Below are positions 24,171-34,456 of a stretch of DNA of 64,000 bases, piece after piece; positions within the stretch are counted from its first letter, which is position 1, and the number at the start of each line of letters is the position of its first letter. This DNA is from Halobacillus campisalis (lineage in GTDB: Bacteria; Bacillota; Bacilli; Bacillales; Halobacillaceae). A model generated the notes under the pieces. It was given only the letters and a program-made list of their open reading frames with translations, was not told the origin of the DNA and did no database searches. Position numbers and translations under genes: made by a program. The DNA lies in contig NZ_JAPVRC010000005.1 in assembly GCF_030345335.1 (NCBI RefSeq), positions 1-64,000 on the forward strand, written 5' to 3'.

Positions 24171-25070
24171 CTAATTACGAGATAATTTTCTTTTATAATT
24201 ATTTAAATAGTTAAGTGTACCTATTGGAGATACGATTATAGCTAAAATAGAATTAAGCAGAGCATTATAGTATTTTTTATTTTTATAAAAAATAAAAAAT
24301 AGTACACTATAATGTCTACACAATATAAGCCTCTTTTGCTTACTATTTAATAAGTAAAAATATTTTCTTTTCACTTTTATTAATTCTTTTTGCACTTTAA
24401 TCTTTTTTGGTCCTGTAGATATCCTTTCACCCTCATGCATATGATTGACAACTAGTATTCTTTTAATATGGCCAACTTTTAATTTTGCTTCAATTGCTTT
24501 AAGTACAAGCATATATTCTTGGGCTGAGCTATAGTTATCAAATCCACCTATATTTTTTAGGCTCTTACTTCTAAACATAAAATTATTTGTAACTGTAAGA
24601 TGATCTATAAGGTGTGCAGTTAGTAATTCCTTATACTCTGGGTTCTCACTAATATTCTGAATTTTAGTGTTAATTATTTCTCCTTTTTCATTACATGTCT
24701 TATTATCTGTTAGTGATAAGTCCCAGCCGTTGGTTTTCATTCCTTCTACTTGTATTCCTATCTTCTCTGGTAAGTAAATATCATCGTCATCCAAGAAAGT
24801 TATAAAAGTTCCTGTAGAAGCAGAAATACCGATGTTTCTTGCCAATGCCCCTCCCACATTATTTTTATTTATAATGTATTTCACCTTTTCATTGGAAGAA
24901 TACTTCGACATTATATTTTCAGTTTTTAATTGTTGATTAGTACCGTTACCATTATCATCAACAACGATAATTTCAATATTTTGAAAAGATTGGCTTAAAA
25001 CAGAGTCTATAGCTCGACACAAATATTCACATCGCTTATAAGTAGGTATTATGACTGATACAATATCCAT
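24171..25070 (-). CDS. Glycosyltransferase family 2
   Basis: A 299-residue GT-A enzyme. It opens VSVIIPTYKRCEYLCRAIDS, has EIIVVDDNG, NNVGGALARNIGI and the metal-binding FLDDDDIYLP near residue 95, and a later EYMLVLKAIEA acceptor-site region. The C-terminal ~70 residues are basic and hydrophobic, which could seat the protein on the membrane. It should extend the repeat unit; donor sugar unknown. Confidence 0.9.
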   Translation of the reverse strand: MDIVSVIIPTYKRCEYLCRAIDSVLSQSFQNIEIIVVDDNGNGTNQQLKTENIMSKYSSNEKVKYIINKNNVGGALARNIGISASTGTFITFLDDDDIYLPEKIGIQVEGMKTNGWDLSLTDNKTCNEKGEIINTKIQNISENPEYKELLTAHLIDHLTVTNNFMFRSKSLKNIGGFDNYSSAQEYMLVLKAIEAKLKVGHIKRILVVNHMHEGERISTGPKKIKVQKELIKVKRKYFYLLNSKQKRLILCRHYSVLFFIFYKNKKYYNALLNSILAIIVSPIGTLNYLNNYKRKLSRN

Positions 25071-25126
25071 TTTATTCTCCTTTTAGAAGAGTAATAGCTC
25101 TAAATTACTCAATTAATAGTAAAATC

Positions 25127-25639
25127 TTATTTCTTTATGTATTTGTAAACAACATAATCTCCTTCTCCCTTTTCACAAAGTTTAATAGTTCTAAGAAATT
25201 TAGAAATATGGGCATGACTTAAATAATGAAATCCTACAGCTTCTGTAGCTTTTATACTTGGAATATTGTCTTTGTGTATATAATCATAAGCGTATCTAAA
25301 AGTTAATTCTGGCTGCTTTAATATAAATTCAAGCAAAATTTTTGAAAGTTTTCTTCCCCGATATTCTTCATGAATAAAATAAGGACCAACAATTACATCT
25401 TTCTCCGAAGCAAATTTATATCTATTATCTTTTCCATTTTGAACAAGACAGTATCCGATGAGGTTGTTATTCTCTCCAATGTAATATACAGTGTAACCCG
25501 TGAAATATGCTAATAGTAACCTAATCCTTCTTTTTAAAGTTATTGGCTCTAATTGTTTGAAAAAAGGTTTTAATATTGTGGGCTTATACAAATAAAAAGA
25601 AAGTCCTTCCTTTTCTGTCAATAGTTTCATAGAATTCAC
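25127..25639 (-). CDS. GNAT-family N-acetyltransferase
   Basis: A 170-residue acyltransferase with the acetyl-CoA loop in YFIHEEYRGRKLSKILLEFI (about residues 92-111) and a final KATEAVGFHYL beta-bulge region. In this operon it would acylate an amino sugar or an amino-acid substituent of the polysaccharide. It lies directly behind the ATP-grasp enzyme, which suggests the two act on the same substrate. Confidence 0.85.
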   Translation of the reverse strand: MNSMKLLTEKEGLSFYLYKPTILKPFFKQLEPITLKRRIRLLLAYFTGYTVYYIGENNNLIGYCLVQNGKDNRYKFASEKDVIVGPYFIHEEYRGRKLSKILLEFILKQPELTFRYAYDYIHKDNIPSIKATEAVGFHYLSHAHISKFLRTIKLCEKGEGDYVVYKYIKK

Positions 25640-25667
25640 CTCAAATTTAGAAAAATTTTCTTCATTA

Positions 25668-26828
25668 TTAATCAGATCTTTTTTTCATTTCCTTTCTATA
25701 ACGACCTAATGATTGAATTGAATAGGAAAACCATGGTAAAGGATCTGCTAAGGAAAAAGTCTGGTCTTTAGTTTTTTTCATACTAAACCACGATGGTTTT
25801 GATGTTAGACGATCTGAAGATTTAATAAACCATAAAAGGTCCGTTTGTGAACAACGAAGCCGTTGTCCAATTTTATATTTATTATATGATGTAACAGGGT
25901 GATCGAATTCTCTTTGAATTATTTGTTTAGCCAGATCAACCCCTGCTTCAAAACATATCTTAACGCTTCCTGAAACTCTAGGATTAATTTCCATTATTTT
26001 AGCAATTCCGTCACGCGGATCTTGTATTAAATCAACATCTGCACAACCTCTCCAACCAATGTCTTTTAGTAATTTACTGCAGCTTTCAACAATATCTTTC
26101 CTATCCACAGTTATATTAAATGTACTTGATCCTCCCTCAATTGGAAACCATCTATTCTTTGAGAATACAAGCGAAGTCTTAATTTCATTTTCATTATCAA
26201 CAAACATTGCTGCTTCAAACTGTACATCTGATTGTGGTATATATTCTTGAAAAACATAAAATGATATATTAATTTTGTTCTTGACAATATATTCTCTTAA
26301 TTCAGCTTCATTATTTGCAACTTTAAAACCTATAGCTCCATATCCAATTCTAGGTTTAACAACAATTGGAAAGTTCAGGTCAGAGTTAATTACTTCTTCG
26401 ATTGATTCGACAGAGATAAGAGTAAGAGGGCAAGGAATACCCCTTTCCATGCAAATTTCCATAGTTTTTAGTTTATCTTGAGCTATATCATAAATTTCCC
26501 AATCATTAGATGCTATTTTCGCATAGTTACTAAATTCATCTTTATTTCTAGATAGTAATGAAGCAGAAAAGTCAGACATAGGGACAACTAAATTGTATTC
26601 TCCACTTTTCAATAACTCTCTAACTGTATTTACAGTTCTTACATAATCATTACTAGAACTATACTTTACTATTTTTTTTGTAGGGTATTTTGAAGTGTAC
26701 CCGACATCCAATTTCGAATGATTTAAAGTTGTTACTTCACAGCCCAGTTTATTAAATGCTTTAGCCATTGGTAGCGTCTGCCTTGCATAACCTTCGAATA
26801 TTAGAACCTTTACTTCACTAAATTCCAT
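25668..26828 (-). CDS. ATP-grasp carboxylate-amine ligase
   Basis: A 386-residue ATP-grasp enzyme: pre-ATP-grasp domain (about 1-115), the nucleotide loop in FPIVVKPRIGYGAIGFKV (about 150-167), QEYIPQSD, and the metal-binding MEINPRVSGSVK near 290. I start it at the ATG after AGGTGATAT, three codons into the longer frame. Such enzymes make amide bonds; here it could link an amino acid or amine to a uronic acid made through Ugd and the 4-epimerase. That role is an inference from context. Confidence 0.85.
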   Translation of the reverse strand: MEFSEVKVLIFEGYARQTLPMAKAFNKLGCEVTTLNHSKLDVGYTSKYPTKKIVKYSSSNDYVRTVNTVRELLKSGEYNLVVPMSDFSASLLSRNKDEFSNYAKIASNDWEIYDIAQDKLKTMEICMERGIPCPLTLISVESIEEVINSDLNFPIVVKPRIGYGAIGFKVANNEAELREYIVKNKINISFYVFQEYIPQSDVQFEAAMFVDNENEIKTSLVFSKNRWFPIEGGSSTFNITVDRKDIVESCSKLLKDIGWRGCADVDLIQDPRDGIAKIMEINPRVSGSVKICFEAGVDLAKQIIQREFDHPVTSYNKYKIGQRLRCSQTDLLWFIKSSDRLTSKPSWFSMKKTKDQTFSLADPLPWFSYSIQSLGRYRKEMKKRSD

Positions 26829-26875
26829 ATATATCACCTATTTCTTTTATCTTAGAACAATATAAACAACCCCTA

Positions 26876-27712
26876 CTATACAAGGTGGTTGTTCGTATTA
26901 TTTAAAAAAGTTTTAATAGTACAAGCTTCAAAATCATTGACTAATTTTTTTAATTTTTTTTCTGTTTGTTTTAAACCATAATAGTGCCTAAATTTCTCAA
27001 ACCTATTAATGTTTTCAAATTTGGGTTGGTTATAATCCAACTCCCAAGGGTGCAAATAAAAACAAAATGTATTATGTTGTTTTAATATTTTTTTAACCCC
27101 ATTCCTATATAGGGGATACGGAATTAATCTAAAATAACCTCCACCTCCCCAGGGTAGAGAGACAACTGATTTCATCACAGGAATCTTTACTTCAATTAAA
27201 CCATTTGCCAAGGTTTCAATAATTTGATTCTCTTCATTATCGATATTTGAATATTTATCGTGATAGTTTAACATGTTTATACTTGAATCATATTTAAAGC
27301 CTTCTTCCTTCAATATATCCAAACCATCTTCTGTTATTGAAAAAGTTGGAGCTCTGTATCCAATTATTTCTTCTCCAGTCAAATCCTCTAAAAGTTTCTT
27401 TGACTTCCTTAAATCTTCTCTGAATTCATTCTCACTTATGTTATAAACTAAGTCATGATTATATCCGTGGCTAGCTATCTCATGACCATTAAGATGTATT
27501 TTTTTTACCAATTCTGGGAATTTCTCAGCTACCCAACCTAACACAAAAAAAGTACCCTTCGCATTAGCATTTTCCATTAGTTCAAGTATCTTTTCAGTCG
27601 AACCCTCTACTCTATGTTCTAAACTTTCCCAGTCTCCTTTATTAACAATGTGTTTAAAAGTTTCCACGTGAAAATAATCTTCTATATCAAAACTAATCAT
27701 AATATCTTTCAT
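26876..27712 (-). CDS. Polysaccharide deacetylase (DUF3473/XrtA type)
   Basis: A 278-residue NodB-fold deacetylase. Motif 1 is SFDIEDYFHVET, metal site ASHGYNHD near residue 80, and GYRAPTFSI near 115 follows. The C-terminal extension with LPWGGGGYFR and FYLHPWELD is the DUF3473 part usually seen beside exosortase-linked EPS loci in Gram-negatives. There is no signal peptide, so it should act in the cytoplasm on a lipid-linked precursor. It would remove N-acetyl groups from the repeat unit. Confidence 0.92.
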   Translation of the reverse strand: MKDIMISFDIEDYFHVETFKHIVNKGDWESLEHRVEGSTEKILELMENANAKGTFFVLGWVAEKFPELVKKIHLNGHEIASHGYNHDLVYNISENEFREDLRKSKKLLEDLTGEEIIGYRAPTFSITEDGLDILKEEGFKYDSSINMLNYHDKYSNIDNEENQIIETLANGLIEVKIPVMKSVVSLPWGGGGYFRLIPYPLYRNGVKKILKQHNTFCFYLHPWELDYNQPKFENINRFEKFRHYYGLKQTEKKLKKLVNDFEACTIKTFLNNTNNHLV

Positions 27713-27745
27713 TAAATTTCCTCATTTCATTATTCCAACATATTC

Positions 27746-28540
27746 TTAAATTTTATAGATTAAAGACCCAAAAACTTTATTTACTAAATGAAATCTTTTC
27801 CCAAAAACTTTAATCAGGCTCCCTAACATACTAGACAAATAAATCTTCTTTCCTTTTTTTTGAGCTATCTCCTTAACAAGCAAACTTGTATTTACATACT
27901 TATCGTCTTGTGGGAAAAAGACACCTTCAACGTTTTCATCAATATAATTCTTTATGTATAAACAAAACCTCTGAATATTCAACATACTACGCTCATTATT
28001 AACCATTGGAAATATATAAGATTTTTGCGCTATTTTCTCAAGTTTTTTATAATTACCAGGACAATTAGGGCCGTATATCATTGGTGGCCTTAAAATTACA
28101 ACTTTAAAAGAACCATTTCTTAATTTAGTTATTTCGGTCTCTGCTTCCAATTTACTCTTCCCATAAAATGTATTAGGATTTGGTTTGGTTTCTTTTGTAA
28201 TAACTATCTTTTTCTCTACCTTACCTTCTTCACCGTATACAGCCATGGTACTCAAGAAAATAAATTGATTTATTCCTGACTCCTTAGCTTTCTCAGCCAC
28301 TTGTACTGGAAGTTCTTTATTTATAGTGTAATATACTCGTTCCATTTCTTTTTTTTCTTTATGATGAACTACTGCTGCCACATGAAGTAAAACATCATAC
28401 TCAGACCAATCCATTAGCTTCCAGTTGCTAGTTCTAACACTTATAGCGTCTACTGAATACTGACTAGGATACTTTTCCAAGTATTCTTTAACTTTGGTAC
28501 CTATATAACTATTTAATCCTGTTATAAGTATCTTTTTCAT
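27746..28540 (-). CDS. NAD-dependent epimerase/dehydratase
   Basis: A 264-residue extended SDR. The cofactor motif is degenerate (GLNSYIGTKV near residue 7), the catalytic tyrosine and lysine are in YGKSKLEAE near 131, and RPPMIYGP follows. It resembles the short WcaG/EpsD-like epimerases placed next to the initiating sugar transferase. Its start overlaps the stop of that gene (ATGA), so they are coupled and may share a substrate such as a UDP-N-acetyl sugar. Confidence 0.85.
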   Translation of the reverse strand: MKKILITGLNSYIGTKVKEYLEKYPSQYSVDAISVRTSNWKLMDWSEYDVLLHVAAVVHHKEKKEMERVYYTINKELPVQVAEKAKESGINQFIFLSTMAVYGEEGKVEKKIVITKETKPNPNTFYGKSKLEAETEITKLRNGSFKVVILRPPMIYGPNCPGNYKKLEKIAQKSYIFPMVNNERSMLNIQRFCLYIKNYIDENVEGVFFPQDDKYVNTSLLVKEIAQKKGKKIYLSSMLGSLIKVFGKRFHLVNKVFGSLIYKI

Positions 28541-29175
28541 TTAGATAAATACTCCTTAGTATCAATATTGCTATCTTCTTCCTTAGCTGGATCATTCTTG
28601 CCTTCTACAACTCCATCACTCTTTAACACGCTAAAGATGGTACCTAAGAAACACTTAATATCCATCCACAGACTAATTTTCCGAACATACTCTCCATCTA
28701 ATTTTGCTTTAATTTCAATTGGCAGTTCATCTCTCCCATTAATTTGTGCCCAACCAGTTAGACCTGGAGGAACATCATTGGCGCCATATTTTTCACGTTC
28801 TTCTATTAAATCATATTGGTTCCAAAGAGCCGGTCTTGGTCCAATAATGCTCATTTTCCCAGAAAAGATATTCCAAATTTGAGGCAGTTCATCTAAACTA
28901 GTTTTCCTTAAGAACATCCCCATTTTCGTAATATATTGTTCAGGATTTTCAAGGAGATGAGTTGGAGTGTCTTTAGGCGTGTCGATTTTCATTGTTCTAA
29001 ACTTAAACATATTAAAGTGTGAGGCGTGAATTCCCACACGTTTTTGTTTAAATAGAATGGGACCTTTTGAATCTCTTTTTATCGCAATAATAAGAACTAG
29101 AAATACAGGTGATAAAACTATTAGTCCTATTGACGATAACAATATGTCTATCGATCGTTTAACTTTTAGATACAT
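28537..29175 (-). CDS. Initiating sugar-phosphate transferase (PglC-like)
   Basis: A 212-residue bacterial sugar transferase that would place the first sugar-1-phosphate on undecaprenyl phosphate. It has one N-terminal membrane helix (KRSIDILLSSIGLIVLSPVF), then FKQKRVG, FNMFKFRTMK, LRKTSLDELPQIWNIFSG and GPRPALW. The short form without extra helices matches PglC/EpsL-type monotopic enzymes. A structured gap of about 160 nt separates it from ugd. Confidence 0.93.
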   Translation of the reverse strand: MYLKVKRSIDILLSSIGLIVLSPVFLVLIIAIKRDSKGPILFKQKRVGIHASHFNMFKFRTMKIDTPKDTPTHLLENPEQYITKMGMFLRKTSLDELPQIWNIFSGKMSIIGPRPALWNQYDLIEEREKYGANDVPPGLTGWAQINGRDELPIEIKAKLDGEYVRKISLWMDIKCFLGTIFSVLKSDGVVEGKNDPAKEEDSNIDTKEYLSK

Positions 29176-29202
29176 TACGTTCTCACTCCTTGAGAGGTTT
29201 AT

Positions 29203-29330
29203 TTAGTTGGTTACTACTTATTTGGAACTTTAAGTGATCCAATTAACTAGTAACCATCTAATTATTAAATAGGTATTACAATTAAGGTGGAAAGAGTACC
29301 GCCTTAACAGTGGGTACCCTTACCTTAATT
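29203..29330 (-). ncRNA. Structured spacer RNA between ugd and sugar transferase
   Basis: Two stems in series lie in the largest gap of the synthesis genes: AATTAAGGT (29280-29288) with ACCTTAATT (29322-29330), with inner GTACC/GGTAC, and TTAGTTGGTTACT (29203-29215) with AGTAACCATCTAA (29249-29261, one mismatch). No U-run follows either, so they are not simple terminators. A regulatory RNA of the kind found inside B. subtilis eps is possible; homology is not shown. Confidence 0.45.
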
Positions 29331-29336
29331 TCTTAG

Positions 29337-30674
29337 TTACCTTGTTATTGCTTGTCTACTGTCTGATGAAACTGAAGGTCTCCCTACCGAATGATACTCA
29401 ATACGGTTCTCCTTCATCTCTTCGATAGAGAAACAGTTACGTCCATCAATTACAAGCGGGTAAGCCATGCGATCAAATACATCCAACTCCACATTCTTAA
29501 CTTCATCCCACTCAGTAAGTACTAATGCAGCATCACTACCATTAACAGCTTCTTCTACTCCATTTGCATACTGTAACTCATCATTAAGGATTTTTTTCGC
29601 ATTTTCCATCGCAATCGGATCATAAGCTACAACATCAGCTCCAGCATTTATTAATTCTTCCGTCACAACTAGAGAAGCAGCTTCCCTCATATCATCTGTA
29701 TTAGGTTTAAACGCTAACCCCAAGACTGCAATCCGTTTCCCTTTTAAGTCAGGAAGACGCTCTTTAAGCTTTTCGATTAATAAGCCTTGCTGCTTTTGAT
29801 TCACTTTAACTACACCTTTAAGCAATTCAAAGTCATATTTCACATTCCCAGCAATTTGGATCAAAGCTTTTGTATCTTTAGGGAAGCAAGAGCCTCCGTA
29901 CCCAATGCCAGCGTTAAGAAACTTATCTCCGATTCGCTTATCCATGCCCATACCATTCGCTACATCTTCCACATTTGCATCTAGTCTTTCGCAAATATTC
30001 GAGATCTCGTTTATGAAACTGATTTTGGTAGCCAGGAAAGCATTAGAAGCGTACTTAATCATTTCCGCACTTTTTATTCCCGTTTTAAATACCGGCACTC
30101 CGAACGGTTTGTTAATTTCTTCAATGATATTAGCTGCTTCTTCACTATTAGATCCCACTACAATTCGATCACCATTGAAGGAATCATAAATAGCTGAACC
30201 TTCTTTTAAAAATTCTGGATTAGAAGCCACTTCCACTTTAACATTTTTCGCCAGATTTTCGTTGATAATCGACTGAATTCTATCATTTGTTCCTACAGGC
30301 ACTGTACTCTTTGTAACAACAATAGTATCTTGAGTTACATTAGCAGCAATATCTTTAGCTACTTGCTCTACAAATGCTAGATTTGCAGAGCCATCTTCTC
30401 TTTCAGGAGTACCGACCGCTATGTAAATGACTTCAGCGTTTTTAAAACCTTCTTCATGCACAGTAGTAAAGAATAATCGTTTCTTTTCAATGTTCTTGCT
30501 CATCATATCGGACAAACCCGGTTCATAAATAGGAGATTCCCCTTGCTGCATTCTCTTTACTTTTTCCTCGTCAATATCTATACACGTTACGGTATGACCA
30601 ATTTCAGATAAGCTCACACCTGTGACTAAGCCTACGTAACCTGTTCCTACTACTGCAATAGTTCTCATCCTCAA
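29337..30674 (-). CDS. ugd: UDP-glucose 6-dehydrogenase
   Basis: A 445-residue enzyme oxidising UDP-glucose to UDP-glucuronate with two NAD. The N-terminal Rossmann motif is VVGTGYVGLVTG (residues 5-16). The catalytic cysteine is in GYGGSCFPKDTKAL near 262, with KYASNAFLATKISFINE before it and the C-terminal domain GLAFKPNTDDMREA after. It lies 11 nt downstream of galU, whose product feeds it, and the 4-epimerase at 17723 would use its product. Confidence 0.96.
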   Translation of the reverse strand: MRMRTIAVVGTGYVGLVTGVSLSEIGHTVTCIDIDEEKVKRMQQGESPIYEPGLSDMMSKNIEKKRLFFTTVHEEGFKNAEVIYIAVGTPEREDGSANLAFVEQVAKDIAANVTQDTIVVTKSTVPVGTNDRIQSIINENLAKNVKVEVASNPEFLKEGSAIYDSFNGDRIVVGSNSEEAANIIEEINKPFGVPVFKTGIKSAEMIKYASNAFLATKISFINEISNICERLDANVEDVANGMGMDKRIGDKFLNAGIGYGGSCFPKDTKALIQIAGNVKYDFELLKGVVKVNQKQQGLLIEKLKERLPDLKGKRIAVLGLAFKPNTDDMREAASLVVTEELINAGADVVAYDPIAMENAKKILNDELQYANGVEEAVNGSDAALVLTEWDEVKNVELDVFDRMAYPLVIDGRNCFSIEEMKENRIEYHSVGRPSVSSDSRQAITR

Positions 30675-30685
30675 GCCCCCGATGT

Positions 30686-31564
30686 TTATTGTTTAACTTT
30701 GTTTTTCACTAAAGACTCCAATAACCCTTCCACTTCAGAGCCAATTTCTTCATTTTTAAGTGCGAATTCAATGGTCGTTTTTATGAACCCGAATTTTTCT
30801 CCTACATCATACCGGCTTCCGGCAAAGTCATAGGCAAATACGTTTTGCAGCTCATTTAATGCTTGAATCGCATCCGTTAATTGAATCTCACCGCCAGCTC
30901 CTGTTTTATGCTCTTCTAGAAAATCGAAAATCTCCGGATTAAGCACATAACGTCCCATAATCGCCAAATTAGACGGGGCGGTACCTTGCTTCGGTTTCTC
31001 AACAAATGTATTCACTTGATAGAGACGATCATTTTTATCAGAGGGATCGATGATGCCATAACGGTGCGTCTGGTTATCTTCTACTTGCTGTACACCAATA
31101 ATAGAAGAACCGGTTTCATCGTGCTGGTCAATTAATTGTTTAAGGCAAGGTGTTTCTGATTCCACGATGTCATCACCTAAAAGAACTGCAAATGGTTCGT
31201 TGCCGATGAAGTTACGTGCGCTCCATACCGCATGTCCAAGACCTTTAGGTTCTTTTTGGCGAATATAGTGAATATCAACGTTTGACGTTTCGTTTACTTT
31301 CTCAAGTAAGTCAAACTTCTCTTTTTTTCTTAAGTTATCTTCTAGTTCCCAATTATTATCAAAGTGGTCTTCAATCGCACGTTTTCCTTTTCCAGTCACA
31401 ATAATAATATCTTCAATACCAGATTCAATAGCCTCTTCCACTATGTACTGAATAGTAGGTTTATCGACGATCGGCAGCATTTCTTTAGGCATCGCTTTTG
31501 TAGCTGGCAGGAAACGTGTACCCAGCCCTGCCGCTGGTATAATGGCTTTTTTAATTTTTGTCAT
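30686..31564 (-). CDS. galU: UTP-glucose-1-phosphate uridylyltransferase
   Basis: A 292-residue GalU making UDP-glucose. The nucleotide motif [20 protein letters not shown] lies at residues 9-28; ALGHAVW-like [26 protein letters not shown] and [11 protein letters not shown] follow. I place the start at ATG 31564, 8 nt after GGAGG; the frame is open seven codons further and overlaps the previous stop. It feeds ugd directly downstream. Confidence 0.95.
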   Translation of the reverse strand: MTKIKKAIIPAAGLGTRFLPATKAMPKEMLPIVDKPTIQYIVEEAIESGIEDIIIVTGKGKRAIEDHFDNNWELEDNLRKKEKFDLLEKVNETSNVDIHYIRQKEPKGLGHAVWSARNFIGNEPFAVLLGDDIVESETPCLKQLIDQHDETGSSIIGVQQVEDNQTHRYGIIDPSDKNDRLYQVNTFVEKPKQGTAPSNLAIMGRYVLNPEIFDFLEEHKTGAGGEIQLTDAIQALNELQNVFAYDFAGSRYDVGEKFGFIKTTIEFALKNEEIGSEVEGLLESLVKNKVKQ

Positions 31565-31581
31565 CTGAAATTCCTCCAATA

Positions 31582-33429
31582 TCAATTAGAAACAGAAATT
31601 TTATTATCTATCAGTTTGAATACTTTATCTTTCACTTGTGCTGGTGAAGTTTCATCAATTTCTACATTGATGAAATTCACTAATTCATCCACTGGAAACT
31701 CGTTGTTTTTACCAACGTAGATTTTCGGATAAACTTGTTCGGAATTAACTTCATTATCTCCCAGCAGTTCTTCGTACATTTTCTCACCCGGGCGGATTCC
31801 GTTAAATTTAATCGGAATTTCTTCTTCCGTAAATCCTGATAGTGAGATTAGGTTTTTAGCCAAATCTACTATTCTTACGGGCTCTCCCATATCAAGCACA
31901 AAGATCTCCCCGCCTCGAGCTAATGCCCCGGCCTGAATAACAAGTCTCGATGCTTCTGGAATCGTCATGAAATACCTGGTCATATCAGGGTGGGTAACTG
32001 TCAATGGTCCTCCATTGGCAATTTGTTTTTTGAACAAAGGAATGACACTTCCCCGACTGCCTAACACGTTTCCAAATCGAACCGCTACGAATCTAGTACT
32101 GCTGACCCGGCTTAATGATTGAATCACCATTTCAGCAACACGCTTCGTAGCACCCATCACATTTGTCGGATTCACGGCTTTATCAGATGAAATCAAAACA
32201 AAGTTCGGTACTCCGGCCGCGTGTGCCGCTTCAGCCACGTTTCGTGTGCCCAGCACATTATTTTTTACGGCTTCTTTTGGATTGGCTTCCATTAATGGCA
32301 CATGTTTGTGCGCAGCTGCATGGTAAATATAAGAAGGCCCATATTCGTGAACAATCTCGAAGATACGATCACGATCCTGAATATCAGCAATCTTCGTGAT
32401 CAGTTCCGTTTCTATGTCCAGCTGTTTTAGTTCCATATGAATGGTATAAATGCTGTTTTCTCCATGCCCTAATAAAATAAGCTTACTTGGACCGAACTTT
32501 AATAATTGACGGCAGATTTCTGACCCAATAGAACCACCAGCACCAGTAACTAACACGGTTTTTCCGTTGATTTCACTGGATATGGATTGAATATCGAGCT
32601 CGACAGGCTCTCTGCCTAATAAATCTTCAATAGATACGTCTCGAATACTATTAACGGATACGTTACCTAACGCAATGTCTTCAATCATAGGAAGCGTTTG
32701 AACATTACTAACGATGCTTTTCGCTTCTTTAATGATTTCTTTGATTCTTGATTGCTCAATAGAAGGCATAGCTATGACCACGTGGTTCACACGACGTTTC
32801 TCAACTACTTCTTTTAAATCGTTACTACTGCCTAATACCGGTAACCCCGATATCGATAGGTTTTGCATCGTAAAGTCGTCATCCAGGAATCCGACTAAGT
32901 TTGAATTGACGTCGTTGGAGTCTTTCATTTGACGGGCCAGCATTCTGCCCGCTGAGCCTGCGCCTATAATGAGGGTTTGTTTCATATTTGGATTATTTTT
33001 TACGATTCTTGCTTTTTTCCCTTTTGGATTCAGCGTCAATCCATAAGTCTTATAATAGCGCCACGCGAAGCGAACACCGGCAATCAGTAACACATGTAAC
33101 ATCCACGTAATCACTAACGCTCGCTCATAAATCATTCCAAACGCTAAAAACTGGATGACCGTTGTCGATAGTAACGACAGCGTGACCACGACAATAATGC
33201 CGACGAGTTCCTCCATACTGGCATAACGCCACTTCTTCCGATACATGCCTAACAAACCGGAAAAAAGATGGTGAGTAATCAGCAATACTGCAGATGATAC
33301 GAACATAATTTCATCAAACGTGGCCACATAAGGGTTCAAAAAGAAATGTGACATATAGATGGAAAAAGATACGATGATAGAATCAATCAATATTAATAAA
33401 AACAACCTTTTTCTATGAGAAGATAACAT
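31582..33429 (-). CDS. CapD/PglF-type UDP-sugar 4,6-dehydratase (long form)
   Basis: A 615-residue membrane enzyme. Four N-terminal helices (about 10-120) are followed by a CoA-binding-like domain with [12 protein letters not shown] near 155 and a catalytic SDR domain with [15 protein letters not shown] near 293. The active site reads [17 protein letters not shown]: methionine replaces the usual tyrosine, as in the S-M-K type PglF/WbpM dehydratases. It would make the UDP-4-keto-6-deoxy-GlcNAc precursor of bacillosamine- or fucosamine-type sugars. It is the first synthesis gene after the CpsB-like phosphatases. Confidence 0.93.
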   Translation of the reverse strand: MLSSHRKRLFLLILIDSIIVSFSIYMSHFFLNPYVATFDEIMFVSSAVLLITHHLFSGLLGMYRKKWRYASMEELVGIIVVVTLSLLSTTVIQFLAFGMIYERALVITWMLHVLLIAGVRFAWRYYKTYGLTLNPKGKKARIVKNNPNMKQTLIIGAGSAGRMLARQMKDSNDVNSNLVGFLDDDFTMQNLSISGLPVLGSSNDLKEVVEKRRVNHVVIAMPSIEQSRIKEIIKEAKSIVSNVQTLPMIEDIALGNVSVNSIRDVSIEDLLGREPVELDIQSISSEINGKTVLVTGAGGSIGSEICRQLLKFGPSKLILLGHGENSIYTIHMELKQLDIETELITKIADIQDRDRIFEIVHEYGPSYIYHAAAHKHVPLMEANPKEAVKNNVLGTRNVAEAAHAAGVPNFVLISSDKAVNPTNVMGATKRVAEMVIQSLSRVSSTRFVAVRFGNVLGSRGSVIPLFKKQIANGGPLTVTHPDMTRYFMTIPEASRLVIQAGALARGGEIFVLDMGEPVRIVDLAKNLISLSGFTEEEIPIKFNGIRPGEKMYEELLGDNEVNSEQVYPKIYVGKNNEFPVDELVNFINVEIDETSPAQVKDKVFKLIDNKISVSN

Positions 33430-33456
33430 GTAAACTACCCTCTCCTTTCCTAAATT

Positions 33457-34224
33457 CTAAAAGATACCTAAAAACTTTTTCTTTTTAACACGGCTCGGAG
33501 AATCTGACGCCAGATTCTCCCCATTCACCACATACTCCGCATTCTCCGCAAACAAATAAACCATGGATTCCCCATAGTTCTCCCTGATTTCCTCATATGC
33601 ATCCGTCATACAGAACCCTCGGCTCTCGGTGTTGTGGGCATCAGATGCTATCAGGTGGGCCTGGTTCGCTTCGATCAGCTGGTGAGTGAACTTCTGAACA
33701 TTCTTACCGAATCGTCCCGTAAGACTGGCTGCGGTAATTTGGGTGAATGCTCCTTTGCTGACTAAATTGTATAAAATGTCGGGATGCTGGATGATTTGTT
33801 TGTTCCGTTCTGGATGGACGATGATGGGCTGATAACCCTCAAGCTGGATATCAAACAACAGCTGTTTGGCATACCTCGGCACAGCGTCTGAAGGAAATTC
33901 GACGAAGACATAGTGTCCTAGATTGTTCAAGGTCAAAATGTCGTCCGCACGTATTCCTTCCATCATGTCTCCGTGGATCCGTGTTTCCTGTCCAGGCAGA
34001 ACGGTTAATGGAATGTTATGTATGTGTAGTTGGTGGTTAAGTTCGGCGGTGAGTTCGATGATATCTTGTTTGTAGTTGTCGTATTTCCCATTCTTATGGT
34101 GGGGGGTGGCGATCATGGTATGGATTCCATCTTCTACTGCGGCTTTCGCTATGTGAATACTGTCATCCATCGTCTGAGCTCCGTCATCGATCCCTGGGAG
34201 TATGTGGCTATGTATGTCGATCAA
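33457..34224 (-). CDS. CpsB/YwqE-type tyrosine phosphatase, copy 1
   Basis: A 255-residue PHP-domain phosphatase. Metal ligands appear in DIHSHILPGIDDGA at the N-terminus, ATPHH near 42, and in PIIVHPERN and LIASDAHN later. YwqE-like enzymes remove phosphate from the tyrosine kinase of capsule export (YwqD/CpsD), a protein not encoded in this window. It is the gene nearest the synthesis operon, with an extended -10 promoter candidate in its upstream gap. Confidence 0.93.
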   Translation of the reverse strand: MIDIHSHILPGIDDGAQTMDDSIHIAKAAVEDGIHTMIATPHHKNGKYDNYKQDIIELTAELNHQLHIHNIPLTVLPGQETRIHGDMMEGIRADDILTLNNLGHYVFVEFPSDAVPRYAKQLLFDIQLEGYQPIIVHPERNKQIIQHPDILYNLVSKGAFTQITAASLTGRFGKNVQKFTHQLIEANQAHLIASDAHNTESRGFCMTDAYEEIRENYGESMVYLFAENAEYVVNGENLASDSPSRVKKKKFLGIF

Positions 34225-34456
34225 TAACCTGGCCCCTCTCCTAATATTTTCATATTTTCACAGTTTTTCCACTCTGTTGGTTTATAATGGTATAAGTATA
34301 TCAGGTTTATTCCATCATTTATAGGGAATATTTACGAGATTAGTTCTATTTTTGTAAAATTTTCATGATAAATAGGGTGATACCAACGGTTAGGTTTACT
34401 GTAACTTTTTTGTCTGTTCAATAGGTAATTTGACGTATCCGCTTACATTTAATATC
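34225..34456 (-). promoter_or_regulatory. Likely promoter region of the polysaccharide operon
   Basis: On the minus strand TGATATACT (about 34295-34303) forms an extended -10, about 70 nt before the CpsB-like start; no good -35 is seen. The region is AT-rich and contains a GTTCTAT near 34345, one base off the SinR box GTTCTYT. The terminator of copy 2 upstream means the operon must start here. Confidence 0.4.
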
